A stretch of DNA of 64,000 nt from Nonomuraea coxensis DSM 45129. Its GTDB lineage: Bacteria > Actinomycetota > Actinomycetes > Streptosporangiales > Streptosporangiaceae. The notes under the pieces are model-generated. The model saw only the letters and a list, made by a program, of their open reading frames with translations, did not search any database and was not told the origin of the DNA. A program made the position numbers and the translations under genes. Of this stretch, positions 32,147 to 40,067 are shown piece by piece. Within the stretch, counting starts at the first letter, position 1. Each line of letters starts with the position of its first letter. The stretch covers positions 620,001 to 684,000 of the forward strand of contig NZ_CP068985.1 in the NCBI RefSeq assembly GCF_019397265.1, read 5' to 3'.

Positions 32147-32405
32147 CGCCAACGAGCACTGGCCGCAACTGGTCACGGTCCACGTGCGCTACCACGGCCA
32201 GTTCGCCTACGTTGAAGGACAGCTCACCGACGGCGGCACGCTGCCCCTGATGCGGCTGCGTTACGGGGGCTCGGCCACCTACTGGGGGCTGGCCATCCAC
32301 ACCCCCAGCAACGACCGCTACGAGGCCGCACCCTGGTTCAGCGGCACCCCTCAGGACGCCCTGGACCTGGTCTGCGATCTCTACGTCACCAGCATCGACT
32401 CCTGA
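32147..32405 (+). pseudogene. 3-prime part of the IS630 passenger ORF
   Basis: Reads HANEHWPQLVTVHVRYHGQF and AYVEGQLTDGGTLPLMRL onward, ending TSIDS before the TGA at 32403-32405. Together with 30639-30703 it makes a 107-aa protein with no recognised domain; it is compact, rich in Tyr and His, and has no membrane segment. An in-frame ATG at 32184 could still yield a 73-aa product. Its place inside an IS, opposite the transposase, makes it a passenger gene. Confidence 0.7.
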
Positions 32406-32466
32406 CGCTGAAGCACGATCAGTCTCGGCCCGTCAACCCCCGAGAGACTTCCAGGCGGCACCACTA

Positions 32467-33857
32467 AGGGTGCCACGCTCGGCGTGGTCTCCGGACGACG
32501 TCGGCAGGGCAAGACCTTCCTGCTGGAAGCCGTCTGCGAGGCGACCGGCGGCTTCTACTACGCCGCCACCGAGGCCGTGCCCAGGGCGGAGGCGCTGCGC
32601 CAACTCGGGGAGGCCGTCTCCGCGTTCGCCGGGACGCCGGGACGGGTCAGATTCGAGAACTGGGAGGAGGCGATCGACGGCCTGCTCTCCCTGGGTGCTG
32701 AGCGAACCGTCCCTGTCGTCCTGGACGAGTTCCCCTACCTGGTGCGCGACGCCAAGGACTTGCCGTCGGTCATCCAGAAGGCTCTGTCGCCACGTCGCGA
32801 GCAGCGGGGGCTGTCCAGGTCACGTCTGCTGCTGTGCGGGTCGTCGCTCTCCTTCATGGGCGGCCTGCTCTCCGGTCAAGCGCCGCTACGTGGGCGGGCG
32901 GGGCTTGAACTGGTGGTGCCCACCTTCAACTTCCGTCTGGCCGCCGAGTTCTGGGGGCTGGCGGCCGAGCCTCGGCTGGCGGCCCTGGTCTACTTCGTCG
33001 TCGGCGGCACCCCCGCCTACCGCACCGAGTATCTGGCCGGGGCCGCCCCGGCGAGCCTGGCCGACTTCGACCGCTGGGTCATCGAGTACGTTCTCAACCC
33101 GGCCAGCGCTCTTTTCCGCGAGGTGCGTTTCCTGCTCGCCGAGGACCCGACCCTGCGCGACACCGGCCTGTATCACACGGTCCTGGCCGCGGTCGCCGAG
33201 GGCAACGCGACCCGCAGCGGCATAGCGGGCAGAATCGAGCGCAAAGCCGTCGACATCTCCCATCACCTGACCGTGCTGGAGGACGCCGGCCTCTTGGTGG
33301 CCGACCCGGACGCCTTCCGCCGGAACCGCTCCGAGTACCGGATCACCGAGCCGCTTGTCCGCTTCTATCACGCGATCATGCGCCCCTACTGGGCACAGTT
33401 GGAACGGGTGAGGCAGGGGCGTACCGGGCGGATCTGGCGTGCGGCCCAGCCTCGCTTCCGCAGCAACGTGGCGGGACCGGTGTACGAGCGAATGTGCCGT
33501 GTGTGGTGCCAGGACTTCGCGTCCGAGGAGACGCTGGGCGACATGGCCGGAAGCGTCCAGTCCGGGGTAATCCACGACGCCACCACCCGCACGAGCCACG
33601 AGGTGGACGTCGCGGTCCGCAACCCCGACGGCGCACTGCTGGCCATCGGAGAGGCCAAGTGGGGGGATGTCATGGGGCTCGGGCACTTGGAACGGCTGGA
33701 GCGGCTGGCGGCGCTACTCGCGGCCAGGGGCGAGGAGCCGGGGCGGCTGCTGCTGTTCAGCGGGACGGGGTTCATGCCTGCGCTGCAGGAGGCCGCTGCA
33801 CGCAGCGGTGGGCGGGTGCAGTTGGTGGGGTTGGAGCGGCTGTACACCGGTTCGTGA
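32467..33857 (+). pseudogene. Body of interrupted P-loop ATPase with DUF234-type C-terminal domain
   Basis: 463 codons remain. Walker A is GRRRQGKTFL just after the junction, Walker B is VVLDEFPYLV, and sensor-1-like is LLLCGSSLSFM. A winged-helix segment (ISHHLTVLEDAGLLVADPD) follows and then a DUF234-like domain with HEVDVAVRN...AIGEAKW, a PD-(D/E)xK-like acid/ExK pattern. This is the archaeal-type ATPase (ATPase_2) plus DUF234 layout; biological role is poorly known, perhaps defence or DNA-related. The first 27 codons lie at 29235-29316. A GTG at 32484 could start a truncated protein lacking one strand but keeping the P-loop. Confidence 0.85.
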
Positions 33858-34042
33858 CCTTGGGTGCGACGTGTACGTTGCGCGATACCACTCATTGACG
33901 CTTCCCCTGGTCAGGCCGTTGCGGGCCGATGGGACCTTTCCGGTGTGACGATCGAGTACGGTCCGTTGACGCGGCATACCGTGCTGGGGCCGGGAACAGG
34001 TTGGGAACACGTCTTCGACGTGATGGAAGCCTTCGGGCGGCA

Positions 34043-34201
34043 ATTCGGGCCAAGCGCTGGCCGTCGGCGCGCGAGGCCCGCCTGGCCGTCTTCAAGTGGA
34101 TCACCCGCTACAACACCCGAAGGAGACACTCCACCCTCGGCTACCTCAGCCCTATCGACTACGAGCAGCAAACCACCGATAAGGTGCTGCTCGCCGTATA
34201 A
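34043..34201 (+). pseudogene. IS3-family transposase C-terminal fragment
   Basis: The last 52 codons read AKRWPSAREARLAVFKWITR, YNTRRRHSTLGYLSPIDYEQ, the rve_3 end of IS3-type OrfB integrases, closing with TAA. The catalytic DDE core is absent. No terminal repeats were recognised. Confidence 0.8.
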
Positions 34202-34277
34202 CACCCCGTGTCCACACTTCGGGGCGAGCCCCCGCCCTCATTTGCTGCCGCCGACTCACCAAATGAGTCACCGTCTT

Positions 34278-34297
34278 AATGGCCCGCTAATGGCCCG
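34278..34297. repeat. Paired 11-bp-spaced motif, possible integrase arm site
   Basis: AATGGCCCG-CT-AATGGCCCG. The same layout (AATGGCACG-CT-AATGGCACG) occurs at 39070-39089 and in variant form at 40212-40232, both beside tRNA-Gly att copies. Direct repeats at one helical turn are typical of tyrosine integrase arm-binding sites. No tRNA fragment is seen next to this copy. Confidence 0.45.
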
Positions 34298-34464
34298 GCC
34301 ATCAAGGCACTGCCAGTCACTCCGGCTCGGTACGGAGAGAAGCCAACTATGCGATCATGCCGGCGGCGCGCAGCTGCTCGGCGGGGCAGATTACGAAGCA
34401 CAGTCCACCCCTGGTCGCATGGAGCCGGGTAAAGGCTCAGTAGGATGTGTTCCCGCTCGGTACG

Positions 34465-35094
34465 ATGCACTCACGGCGGAAGAAGGCGATCATTCCCGTG
34501 CTGTCCCAGCTTGTTCCGCATGATACGGACTGCCTGCTCTTCGACTGGGACGGCACACTTGTAGACAGCCAAAGCGCCAATTACCGTGCGATGGCCACGG
34601 CGTTGTCCCAGGTCGGGGTGGAACTGGAGGAATCCTGGTTCGGCGCCAGGACTGGGCTCTCCTCAGCAGAGATGATCAATGCCCTGATTCGGGAACGCAG
34701 CCTGACCTTGCCCGTGACCGTGCAAGAAATCGTCACTCATCGCGACGAGCTCTTTCTCGAAGAGGCCCACCGCGTTCAGGCTCAACCGGCTCTGCTCGAC
34801 ATCGTCAACACCTGGTATGGTCGCCTGCCGATGGCCGTCGCCTCCGGCGGTTCCCGCAGCATCATCCTGGAGACCATGCGGCATCTGCCGTATGCGTCGC
34901 GCTTCACCACGGTGGTCACTCGCGAGGATGTCAAGCGCGGTAAACCGGCGCCTGACATCTTCCTGCTGGCCGCACACCGACTGGGGGCGGTTCCCGAACG
35001 GTGCACCGTCTATGAGGACAGCGACGAAGGCATCGTCGCCGCTGCGGCCGCGGGCATGACCGTCATCGATGTCCGTCCCTACACAGGGCGGTAG
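34465..35094 (+). CDS. HAD-superfamily hydrolase (phosphoglycolate phosphatase-like)
   Basis: 209 aa from ATG 34465. Motif I LLFDWDGTLVDS (about residues 23-34), motif II VASGGSRS, motif III Lys in VKRGKPAPD, motif IV VYEDSDEG. The cap and motifs match GPH/beta-PGM-type phosphatases. Alternative starts GTG 34447 and GTG 34498 are possible. GC content is visibly lower than in flanking chromosomal genes and it lies between IS fragments, so it was probably imported. Substrate unknown. Confidence 0.82.
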   Translation: MHSRRKKAIIPVLSQLVPHDTDCLLFDWDGTLVDSQSANYRAMATALSQVGVELEESWFGARTGLSSAEMINALIRERSLTLPVTVQEIVTHRDELFLEEAHRVQAQPALLDIVNTWYGRLPMAVASGGSRSIILETMRHLPYASRFTTVVTREDVKRGKPAPDIFLLAAHRLGAVPERCTVYEDSDEGIVAAAAAGMTVIDVRPYTGR

Positions 35095-35336
35095 CCATGC
35101 CGGGGATCGTCAACGGCCGGGATGGAGAGCAGGTCAGCCTCTGGCACCCTGTCACTCGCCACCTGTACCCCGACTGTCCCCGTCATGACGTAGAGCTCGA
35201 TCTCCGCTTGGTCGCGTAGCCGGGCATAGCCAAGTTCGATGGACGGCGGTCCCTCCTCCCATTCGCCGAACCACTCCGTCAGGTAAACGGATCGGTATTG
35301 CTGAGAGCCGAGGTCGATCAGCGGGAGGCCGGATTG
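35079..35336 (-). pseudogene. 3-prime fragment of an unknown gene, truncated by IS5 element
   Basis: Reads SLAQSGLPLIDLGSQQYRSV, YLTEWFGEWEEGPPSIELGY, then ends PRHGYRPV at a TAG (35079-35081), overlapping the HAD gene tail on the other strand. No start is left; the 5-prime side is cut by the adjoining IS. Across the IS, a short open stretch beginning GTG 36309-36311 (complement, MISLDPASQP) may be its beginning, which would make a protein of roughly 100 aa. Family unknown. Confidence 0.45.
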
Positions 35337-36283
35337 AGCCAGTGAGTCGTTCTCAGTAACCGAAGATCGCGTTGTGTGATGCCGATATGGTCCAATCGTG
35401 CTCGCGGTGCAGTAGCACGAGTGCGGCTCGGACGATCTGCCCGATGCGCCAGGGGTCGAGGCTGACTCGGCGCAGAGCCTTGAAGGTGACGGTGAGCAGG
35501 GCGTTCGCGCGTTCGCCGACGCCGCGCAGGCCCCGCAGCAGCTTGTTGTAGGTGTGCTGGTCGTCGCTGAGTATGGCCTGGCCGCGCTTCTTCTTCACCG
35601 GCACCCGGATGACGTCGGCGGCGCCTTCATATCCCAGGTCGGCCAGGGCCGGCACCGTGTCCCGCGCGGTGGCCAGGGTGGCGATGATGCCGTGGGTGCG
35701 GGCGCAGGTCATGTCATGTTCGCGGCCGGGGCGTACGTCGGAGACCCACAACGGCCAGCCGTCCGGGGCGGAGATCACCTGGATGTTGCCGCCGTGGTGC
35801 TTGTGTTTGCCCGACCACCACAGGTCGGCGCCGTTCGGGCCGGGCGTGGCGACGCGGTCGGTGGCGATGACGATGCCGTCGAGGTTGACGTGAGTCAGGC
35901 CCGTGTCGGCTGCGCTGTCGAGCACCTGCCGCAGGCCGGGGGCGTGGGCTGCCAGGACGTCGATGCCTTCGTGCAGGTAGCGGTAGGCGGTCTTGCGGCT
36001 GATGTGGTGGTCGGTGGCCAGTTGCTTGATCCGGGTGTTGTCGAGGAACCAGCGAAGGATCAAGACTGCCTGGGCGAAGCAGCCCAGCGCCCGGCGTCCT
36101 TTGCGGGTGCCGCGACGGCGGCGTTCAGTGTGCAGCAGGGCGGCCAGGAACAGCACAGTCTCGCGACGTACGTCGAGGGTCGCGGTGTATGTGACACTAG
36201 TGGGCACGTGAAGCCTCTGGTTCTGAAGTTGATCTCTAGTCAAGACCACTTCTACCAGGGGCTTTACGCTTGCTGATCACTAG
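35337..36283. mobile_element. IS5-family insertion sequence (approximate ends)
   Basis: About 0.95 kb, one transposase. The ends show weak inverted similarity (CAGTGAGTC near 35340, complement TAGTGATCA near 36280); the exact boundary and target duplication could not be fixed. It interrupts a leftward gene. Confidence 0.6.
35353..36207 (-). CDS. IS5-family transposase (DDE_Tnp_4-like)
   Basis: 284 aa from GTG 36205-36207 (complement). HTH with IKQLATDHHISRKTAYRYLH; DDE domain with VNLDGIVIATDR, DLWWSGKHKHHGGNIQVI and ADLGYEG. This is the IS427-type branch also represented by the neighbour at 36569. The frame is intact. An upstream ATG (36247-36249 complement) could add 14 residues. Confidence 0.88.
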   Translation of the reverse strand: MPTSVTYTATLDVRRETVLFLAALLHTERRRRGTRKGRRALGCFAQAVLILRWFLDNTRIKQLATDHHISRKTAYRYLHEGIDVLAAHAPGLRQVLDSAADTGLTHVNLDGIVIATDRVATPGPNGADLWWSGKHKHHGGNIQVISAPDGWPLWVSDVRPGREHDMTCARTHGIIATLATARDTVPALADLGYEGAADVIRVPVKKKRGQAILSDDQHTYNKLLRGLRGVGERANALLTVTFKALRRVSLDPWRIGQIVRAALVLLHREHDWTISASHNAIFGY

Positions 36284-36549
36284 GTTGGCTTGCCGGGTCC
36301 AAGGAGATCACGCACAGCAACTGTTCGTTACCGACAACGGCTCAGTCTCCGCTCTCGCGCCGCCTCGCTGATCGCGTCCTTATTCCAGGACATGCCGACG
36401 AACCTGATGATGAGTGCGCCGATTACGGAGAAGCGAAGTGTTCGATCCGCCTGCACCAACATGGCCGTCGCTCCCACATGGCCGCCGCTCCAATGGTGGC
36501 GAATAGGAGACTACCGCGCAGCACGCCGAGATCCATGAGCTCGGGAAAC
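36284..36549. other. Short debris between two IS5-family elements
   Basis: Contains only a 44-codon leftward open frame (36328-36462, MLVQADRTLRFSVIGALIIR, then FVGMSWNKDAISEAARERRL) and the possible 5-prime end of the gene cut by the left IS (GTG 36309-36311 complement). The 44-codon frame looks like the end of a membrane or phage-type protein but I cannot name it. Confidence 0.35.
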
Positions 36550-37485
36550 GTCAGGCATTGACGTGATCTCAGCGAATAGCTGGTAGGTAGTCGTGCTCGA
36601 AATGGGTGAGGACAAGGGCTGCGCGGGCGATGTCGCCGATTCTGCTGGGGCTGACGGTGATGTGCTGCAGGGTCCGCCACCGGCCTTTGAGCAGGGCGAA
36701 CCCGCGTTCGCCGAGACAGCGCAGAGCGCGTAGGAGCCGGTTGTAGGTGCGGTTGTCCGGGCTGAGGATCTGGTTTCCCTCGGGCTGCCTGATCGGTGTA
36801 TGGACGCCGATCCCTGCGCCGTCGTAGCCACTGTCGGCGAGGGTGGGCAGGCCGGCTGCGGCTGCGGCGTACAGCGCGCCCAGCACGTGGGTGCGGGCGG
36901 CGGTCAGATCGTGCACCGAGCCGGGCTCGACCTCAGCGACCCACAACGGCAGGCCGTCGGGTGCCGAGAGAGCTTGCAGCTTGCCAGCGTGCTGGTGGGC
37001 CTTGCCGGAGTGCCAGGCGTCGATGAGTTCGCCCTTGACGCTGAGCCTCTGCTCGGCGCAGCGGTCGATGCCGATCAGAGTGCCGTCGAGGATCACATAC
37101 GCCAGCCCGTCGGTGTGGGCGCGGTCGAGGGCTTCGTGTAGATCAGGGGCTTGAGCTGCAAGGACGTTGATCCCCTCGTGAATGTAGCGGTAGGCGGTGG
37201 CGCGGGAGACGCGGTGGTCGCGGCCGAGTTTGGGGATGTCGTGCTCACCCCGGAACCAGCGCAGGATCAGAACCGCCTGCCAGAACGGGGTCAGGGCGCG
37301 GCTGCCCTTGGGGGTGCCGAGCCGTCGTCGTTCGTCCCGCAGTGAACGGGCAACGTGGTGAACCACCGCGCGGGAGACGTCGAGCATGGCACGATGAGCA
37401 ATCACGTGGAGCCTTTCGGCGATGGTGCTTTCTTGTGGTGAGAACTCATCTATCGGAGGCTCCACGTCTGTCTCCGGCCTTCGAC
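36550..37485. mobile_element. IS5-family insertion sequence, second copy type (approximate ends)
   Basis: About 0.94 kb. The ends share GACGTG plus partial similarity (GGCATTGACGTG at 36552, complement GGAGACAGACGTG at 37480). Target duplication not resolved. Related to but clearly different from the element at 35337, so they arrived independently. Confidence 0.55.
36569..37405 (-). CDS. IS5-family transposase (DDE_Tnp_4-like)
   Basis: 278 aa from GTG 37403-37405 (complement). HTH IPKLGRDHRVSRATAYRYIH; DDE signals VILDGTLIGIDR, DAWHSGKAHQHAGKLQAL and LADSGYDGAG. Intact frame. It shares the layout of the transposase at 35353 at moderate identity. An upstream ATG at 37463-37465 (complement) is possible. 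Confidence 0.88.
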   Translation of the reverse strand: MIAHRAMLDVSRAVVHHVARSLRDERRRLGTPKGSRALTPFWQAVLILRWFRGEHDIPKLGRDHRVSRATAYRYIHEGINVLAAQAPDLHEALDRAHTDGLAYVILDGTLIGIDRCAEQRLSVKGELIDAWHSGKAHQHAGKLQALSAPDGLPLWVAEVEPGSVHDLTAARTHVLGALYAAAAAGLPTLADSGYDGAGIGVHTPIRQPEGNQILSPDNRTYNRLLRALRCLGERGFALLKGRWRTLQHITVSPSRIGDIARAALVLTHFEHDYLPAIR

Positions 37486-37572
37486 GACTTCTCCCGGAAG
37501 GCCCGAAACGCCACCATCGACGTCCCGGACATCCCTCATCGTCCGATTTATTTCCCTGAGATCACCTCAGTG

Positions 37573-37785
37573 AAGCGCGAGAACGATGATTGCAATGTTG
37601 ACGAACGGAGCCAACGCTGCACCAGCGCGGCAATTTGATCAGCCATTCGAGTAGCAAGCCCGCGAGGAAAGGCGCAAGGAGCATCACATTTGAGCCTGTG
37701 AAGTCGTCCTCCGGACCGTAGAGGTGGATGTAGACCTCCATCAGCCCGATTGCGCTCTTCCCGCGATTGCGGCCCGGCATAAGGC
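37573..37785 (-). pseudogene. Frameshifted remnant of a small membrane protein
   Basis: One frame reads GLMEVYIHLYGPEDDFTGSN then MLLAPFLAGLLLEWLIKL. After about 37620 the hydrophobic reading continues only in another frame (APFVNIAIIVLALH, then TGA). The switch from membrane-like to nonsense sequence marks a frameshift. Family unknown. Confidence 0.35.
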
Positions 37786-37871
37786 GTTCATGTGCGGATT
37801 GTAGGTCTTGAGAAGTCTTCAGTGCCCAGCCCAATGGCCCAGGCAGCACGGAGAGTTCCACGCAATCCGGT

Positions 37872-37902
37872 GGTCCAGGGCTGAGGAACGAAGCCCTGGA
37901 CC
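37872..37902. terminator. Perfect 11-bp-stem hairpin
   Basis: GGTCCAGGGCT and AGCCCTGGACC around a 9-base loop. No U-tract follows on either strand, as is common for actinobacterial terminators. It lies amid debris, so the gene it served is probably lost. Confidence 0.5.
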
Positions 37903-38165
37903 TTCGATCGCCGCCGACCATCTATGGCGACCGGCCACGATGTGGCGATCGTAAGGGCTGCATCCGTGCGGCGGCGTGGCACCCCTGGTCGGCGCGTTCG
38001 GTAAGTGCGGCGTGGCCGGCGTGCGGCGCGCGGCCCGGTGTCCCGCCGCCGTCCGGGACCGGCCCCCAGGCCGCACGCCCGGACGGCGGGTGGGCGGGCG
38101 GAGGGCCGGGGTGCGGCGGCGCGCCGCGCCGCCGTCTTGCCGAACGGGCCGGGGGTGGCGGGTCG

Positions 38166-38849
38166 ATGACGCTCAGCCCGTACACCTGCGTCACCGTCTC
38201 CATGCGTCCCGGTCAGCCGTCGCGGTTCAACGTCTCCTTCTGTTCGGCGGAGCTGCGGGTGCATGCCTGGCTCGGGGACACCGGCAAGCCCTGCCTCGAC
38301 CTGAACACCTCGGACGCGTCGGTGACGGTTTCGACCTCGGGGCCGGTGACCGACTACGACGTGACCGTTGCCCGTGAGATCTTCAACGCCGCCGCTCGGT
38401 GCCTGGCCGCCCAAGTCGAAGGCCGGCAGGCGCATCGTCGGCATCCCACAGGCCTCATCCCCGCCCTGAAGGAACACCTGCGGCTACGTGAAGCCCGAAG
38501 CGGGAGCGCTGGTCTTCACCGGGATCAAGGGCGACCGATGCGCCGGAGCGGGTTCAACAAGCTCTCCGGGTGGGTGGAAGCTGTGAAGGTGATCGGCGTT
38601 CCAGGTCTGCACTTCCATGATCTCCGTCACACGGGGAACATGATCGCGGCGGACTCGGGCGCGGGCCTCAAGGACCTCATGGCACGGATGGGACACGACA
38701 ACGTCCGGGCTGCGGTGATCTATCAACACGCCGTCCGGGGAGCCGACAAACTGATCACCGAAGCCATCGACAAGCACCTAATCGGGCACGAACGGGCACG
38801 CGACGAGGACGACGACGACCCGCCTGGCCTACTGGTTCCTACTGGATGA
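38166..38849 (+). CDS. Chimeric open frame: unknown small domain joined to integrase remnant
   Basis: 227 codons open from ATG 38166. The first 85 residues (MTLSPYTCVTVSMRPGQPSR, then FNVSFCSAELRVHAWLGDTG) look like a self-contained small protein ending near AARCLAAQVEGR; I do not recognise its family. The remainder is frameshifted integrase sequence, listed separately. The open frame is thus probably an accidental fusion; a protein, if made, would be non-functional as a recombinase. Confidence 0.4.
   Translation: MTLSPYTCVTVSMRPGQPSRFNVSFCSAELRVHAWLGDTGKPCLDLNTSDASVTVSTSGPVTDYDVTVAREIFNAAARCLAAQVEGRQAHRRHPTGLIPALKEHLRLREARSGSAGLHRDQGRPMRRSGFNKLSGWVEAVKVIGVPGLHFHDLRHTGNMIAADSGAGLKDLMARMGHDNVRAAVIYQHAVRGADKLITEAIDKHLIGHERARDEDDDDPPGLLVPTG
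38425..38849 (+). pseudogene. Tyrosine recombinase (integrase) C-terminal remnant with two frameshifts
   Basis: The tail is clearly a phage/AICE-type integrase: FHDLRHTGNMIAADSGAGLK (HxLRH box), LMARMGHDN (second His) and VIYQHAVRGAD (Tyr nucleophile). Upstream, the expected YVKPEAGALVFTGIKG is found only in the neighbouring frame (about 38480-38525), and RIVGIP in yet another position (38428-38445), so at least two frameshifts separate them. The first catalytic Arg region and all N-terminal domains are missing. It reads straight towards the tRNA-derived repeat at 38941, the normal position of an integrase next to its att site. Confidence 0.8.
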
Positions 38850-38859
38850 TCACAGCCCT

Positions 38860-38868
38860 AATGGCACG
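38860..38868. repeat. Single AATGGCACG motif after the integrase remnant
   Basis: One copy of the motif that appears as an 11-bp-spaced pair at 39070-39089. Lies between the integrase stop and the first att copy, where arm-type sites are expected. Confidence 0.35.
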
Positions 38869-38896
38869 CAGAGATCAACAGCCCGAGGAAACACCG

Positions 38897-38933
38897 AAGC
38901 CCAGGCGCCGAATCCATCGGTCGACCTGGGCTT
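38897..38933. terminator. Hairpin beside att copy 1
   Basis: AAGCCCAGG and CCTGGGCTT are perfect 9-bp arms with a 19-base loop that can pair further. It lies just outside the tRNA-derived repeat at 38941. A weaker relative (CCAGGTC/GACCTGG) lies in the same place beside copy 2, so the hairpin travels with the att segment. Confidence 0.5.
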
Positions 38934-38940
38934 TCACCAT

Positions 38941-38984
38941 GAGAGCGGGTGACGGGAATCGAACCCGCGCTGTCAGCTTGGGAA
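38941..38984. repeat. tRNA-Gly 3-prime half duplication, att copy 1
   Basis: 42 bp (38943-38984) are identical to tRNA-Gly positions from the 3-prime end through the anticodon loop (40906-40947). 44 bp are identical to copy 2. Identity stops at the anticodon loop, the usual crossover limit for tyrosine integrases using tRNA genes. It cannot encode a tRNA because the 5-prime half is missing. Confidence 0.92.
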
Positions 38985-39069
38985 TTGCAGGGATCTTGGC
39001 TCGTGGAGGCGCTGACCTGGGGCTGAGGTCGGTCGTGAGTGACCGCGGTTGCCCCTCGTCACCCTGTTC

Positions 39070-39089
39070 AATGGCACGCTAATGGCACG
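39070..39089. repeat. Paired 11-bp-spaced motif beside att copy 1
   Basis: AATGGCACG-CT-AATGGCACG, starting 86 bp inside att copy 1. Probable integrase arm-type site by position and period. Confidence 0.5.
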
Positions 39090-39140
39090 ACGATCAGCCT
39101 GCGACCGCGGTCCATGCCATCGATGGGTAAGGGGATGAGG

Positions 39141-39470
39141 CTACGCCACCTTGACCGAGTGGGGTCCGACGCTGATGGTGATGTCGAGATGCCCACCCAG
39201 TGCGGCGGCGTAGGCGCGGAGGGTCTCCAGTTCCATGGCCTCGATGTCCCCGTTCTCGATCTGAGAGATCCGGCTCTGGGAAACACCCAGGATCTGGGCG
39301 ACCTCGGCTTGGGTCTTCCCGGTAGACTTGCGGAGTTCCTTGAGGTGGTGGCCGGCAATGTAGGCGTCGAGTTCGGTGCGGGCCTTGGCCTGACGTTCCG
39401 GCTCCGCCAACTCGGGGTGACGGCGGTGTGCCTCGGCTTTGACGTCCTGCCATCGGCGGGCGGTGCTCAT
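39141..39470 (-). CDS. XRE-family antitoxin (HigA-like)
   Basis: 109 aa. The C-terminal half is a Cro/XRE HTH: GKTQAEVAQILGVSQSRISQ (about residues 53-72), then IENGDI. The N-terminal 45 residues (RRHPELAEPERQAKARTELD) likely wrap the toxin. It overlaps the toxin gene by 4 bp, toxin first, the order of HigBA systems. It should neutralise the toxin and repress the operon. It is the only antitoxin in the interval between att copies 1 and 2. Confidence 0.88.
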   Translation of the reverse strand: MSTARRWQDVKAEAHRRHPELAEPERQAKARTELDAYIAGHHLKELRKSTGKTQAEVAQILGVSQSRISQIENGDIEAMELETLRAYAAALGGHLDITISVGPHSVKVA

Positions 39471-39841
39471 CGATCGGTCTCCTTGTCTTGCTCCGCTCGG
39501 TAATCGGCGTAGCGGGCTTCGGCTAGTGGTACGGCCTCGTCATACCATCGGGACCATTGTCCTGCTTTATCACCAGCGACCAAGAAGATTGCTGCCCGGT
39601 CGGGGTCGAAGACAAAGAGCATTCGGATCTCTGATCTCTTGCGGGAACCTGGCCGGAGCTCCTTCAAGTTCTTGAGGTTGCTGTGCTCAAGGGTGTCAAC
39701 GAGCGGACGCCCCAGCGCGGGTCCGACCTCCGCGAGGCGGTCGATGGCCTGTTCGATCAGCGCCGCAGTGTCCGGGTCGGACTCGCAGAGCTTCAAGAAC
39801 CACACGTCCACCGGTTCTAGGAGGATGATATCCCACGCCAT
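39467..39841 (-). CDS. HigB/Gp49-like toxin (RelE superfamily)
   Basis: 124 aa. WDIILLEPVDVWFLKLCESD at the start, NLKNLKELRPGSRKRSEIRM and LFVFDPDRAAIFLVAGDKAG match the phage-derived Gp49-like/HigB branch, mRNA interferases acting at the ribosome. Basic residues around KELRPGSRKRSEIR form the likely RNA-binding site. It is first in the operon and coupled to the antitoxin gene by ATGA-type overlap. Lower GC than chromosomal neighbours. Confidence 0.88.
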   Translation of the reverse strand: MAWDIILLEPVDVWFLKLCESDPDTAALIEQAIDRLAEVGPALGRPLVDTLEHSNLKNLKELRPGSRKRSEIRMLFVFDPDRAAIFLVAGDKAGQWSRWYDEAVPLAEARYADYRAEQDKETDR

Positions 39842-40025
39842 GCAGCGAATATAACTTAGGACTCATGTCGTGTCGGTCGAATCGTGGGCACGATCCCTCG
39901 CGCGACCCGCGGGGTTGACTGGGCGGAGCCTCCCGATGGCGAGGTGCTCCGAGCGGCCTCGATTCACCGCGAGTCCCCTGACCATCGGGCCTGCGGGCGA
40001 AAAGGAGGCTAGAAGCGATCAAAGT

Positions 40026-40056
40026 CCAGGTCTCGGGAATCCGCCGGTTGACCTGG
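40026..40056. terminator. Hairpin beside att copy 2
   Basis: CCAGGTC and GACCTGG are perfect 7-bp arms, located 12 bp outside att copy 2 as the 9-bp hairpin is beside copy 1. Confidence 0.45.
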
Positions 40057-40067
40057 GTCGTCAGACT

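Larger units (their letters stand above)
29317..32464. mobile_element. IS630-family element with passenger ORF, itself split by IS256
   Basis: Bounded by TA duplications (29315-29316 and 32465-32466), the target of IS630/Tc1-mariner elements. Inner ends share AGTGGT/ACCAC. Without the IS256 copy and one target repeat it measures 1705 bp. It carries the transposase on the minus strand and a 107-codon passenger ORF on the plus strand. The precise ends are supported by exact restoration of the host reading frame. Confidence 0.85.
33858..34464. other. Gene-poor stretch with IS3 fragment and arm-like repeats
   Basis: No intact gene. Holds the C-terminal piece of an IS3-family transposase (34043-34201), the paired AATGGCCCG motif (34278-34297), and a possible -10 TAGGAT (34441-34446) for the HAD gene. 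Nothing else recognised. Confidence 0.6.
37486..38165. other. Degenerate interval with hairpins and no intact gene
   Basis: Holds a frameshifted membrane-protein remnant (37573-37785), an 11-bp-stem hairpin (37872-37902) and a very GC-rich block (about 38020-38150) containing GGCGGCGCGCCGCGCCGCC, which can also fold. No gene could be supported. Confidence 0.5.

Noticed and set aside
38010..38150. Very GC-rich block as a replication or conjugation origin
   Set aside because: It has inverted GC repeats but no iterons, no nicking-site motif and no Rep or relaxase gene nearby.
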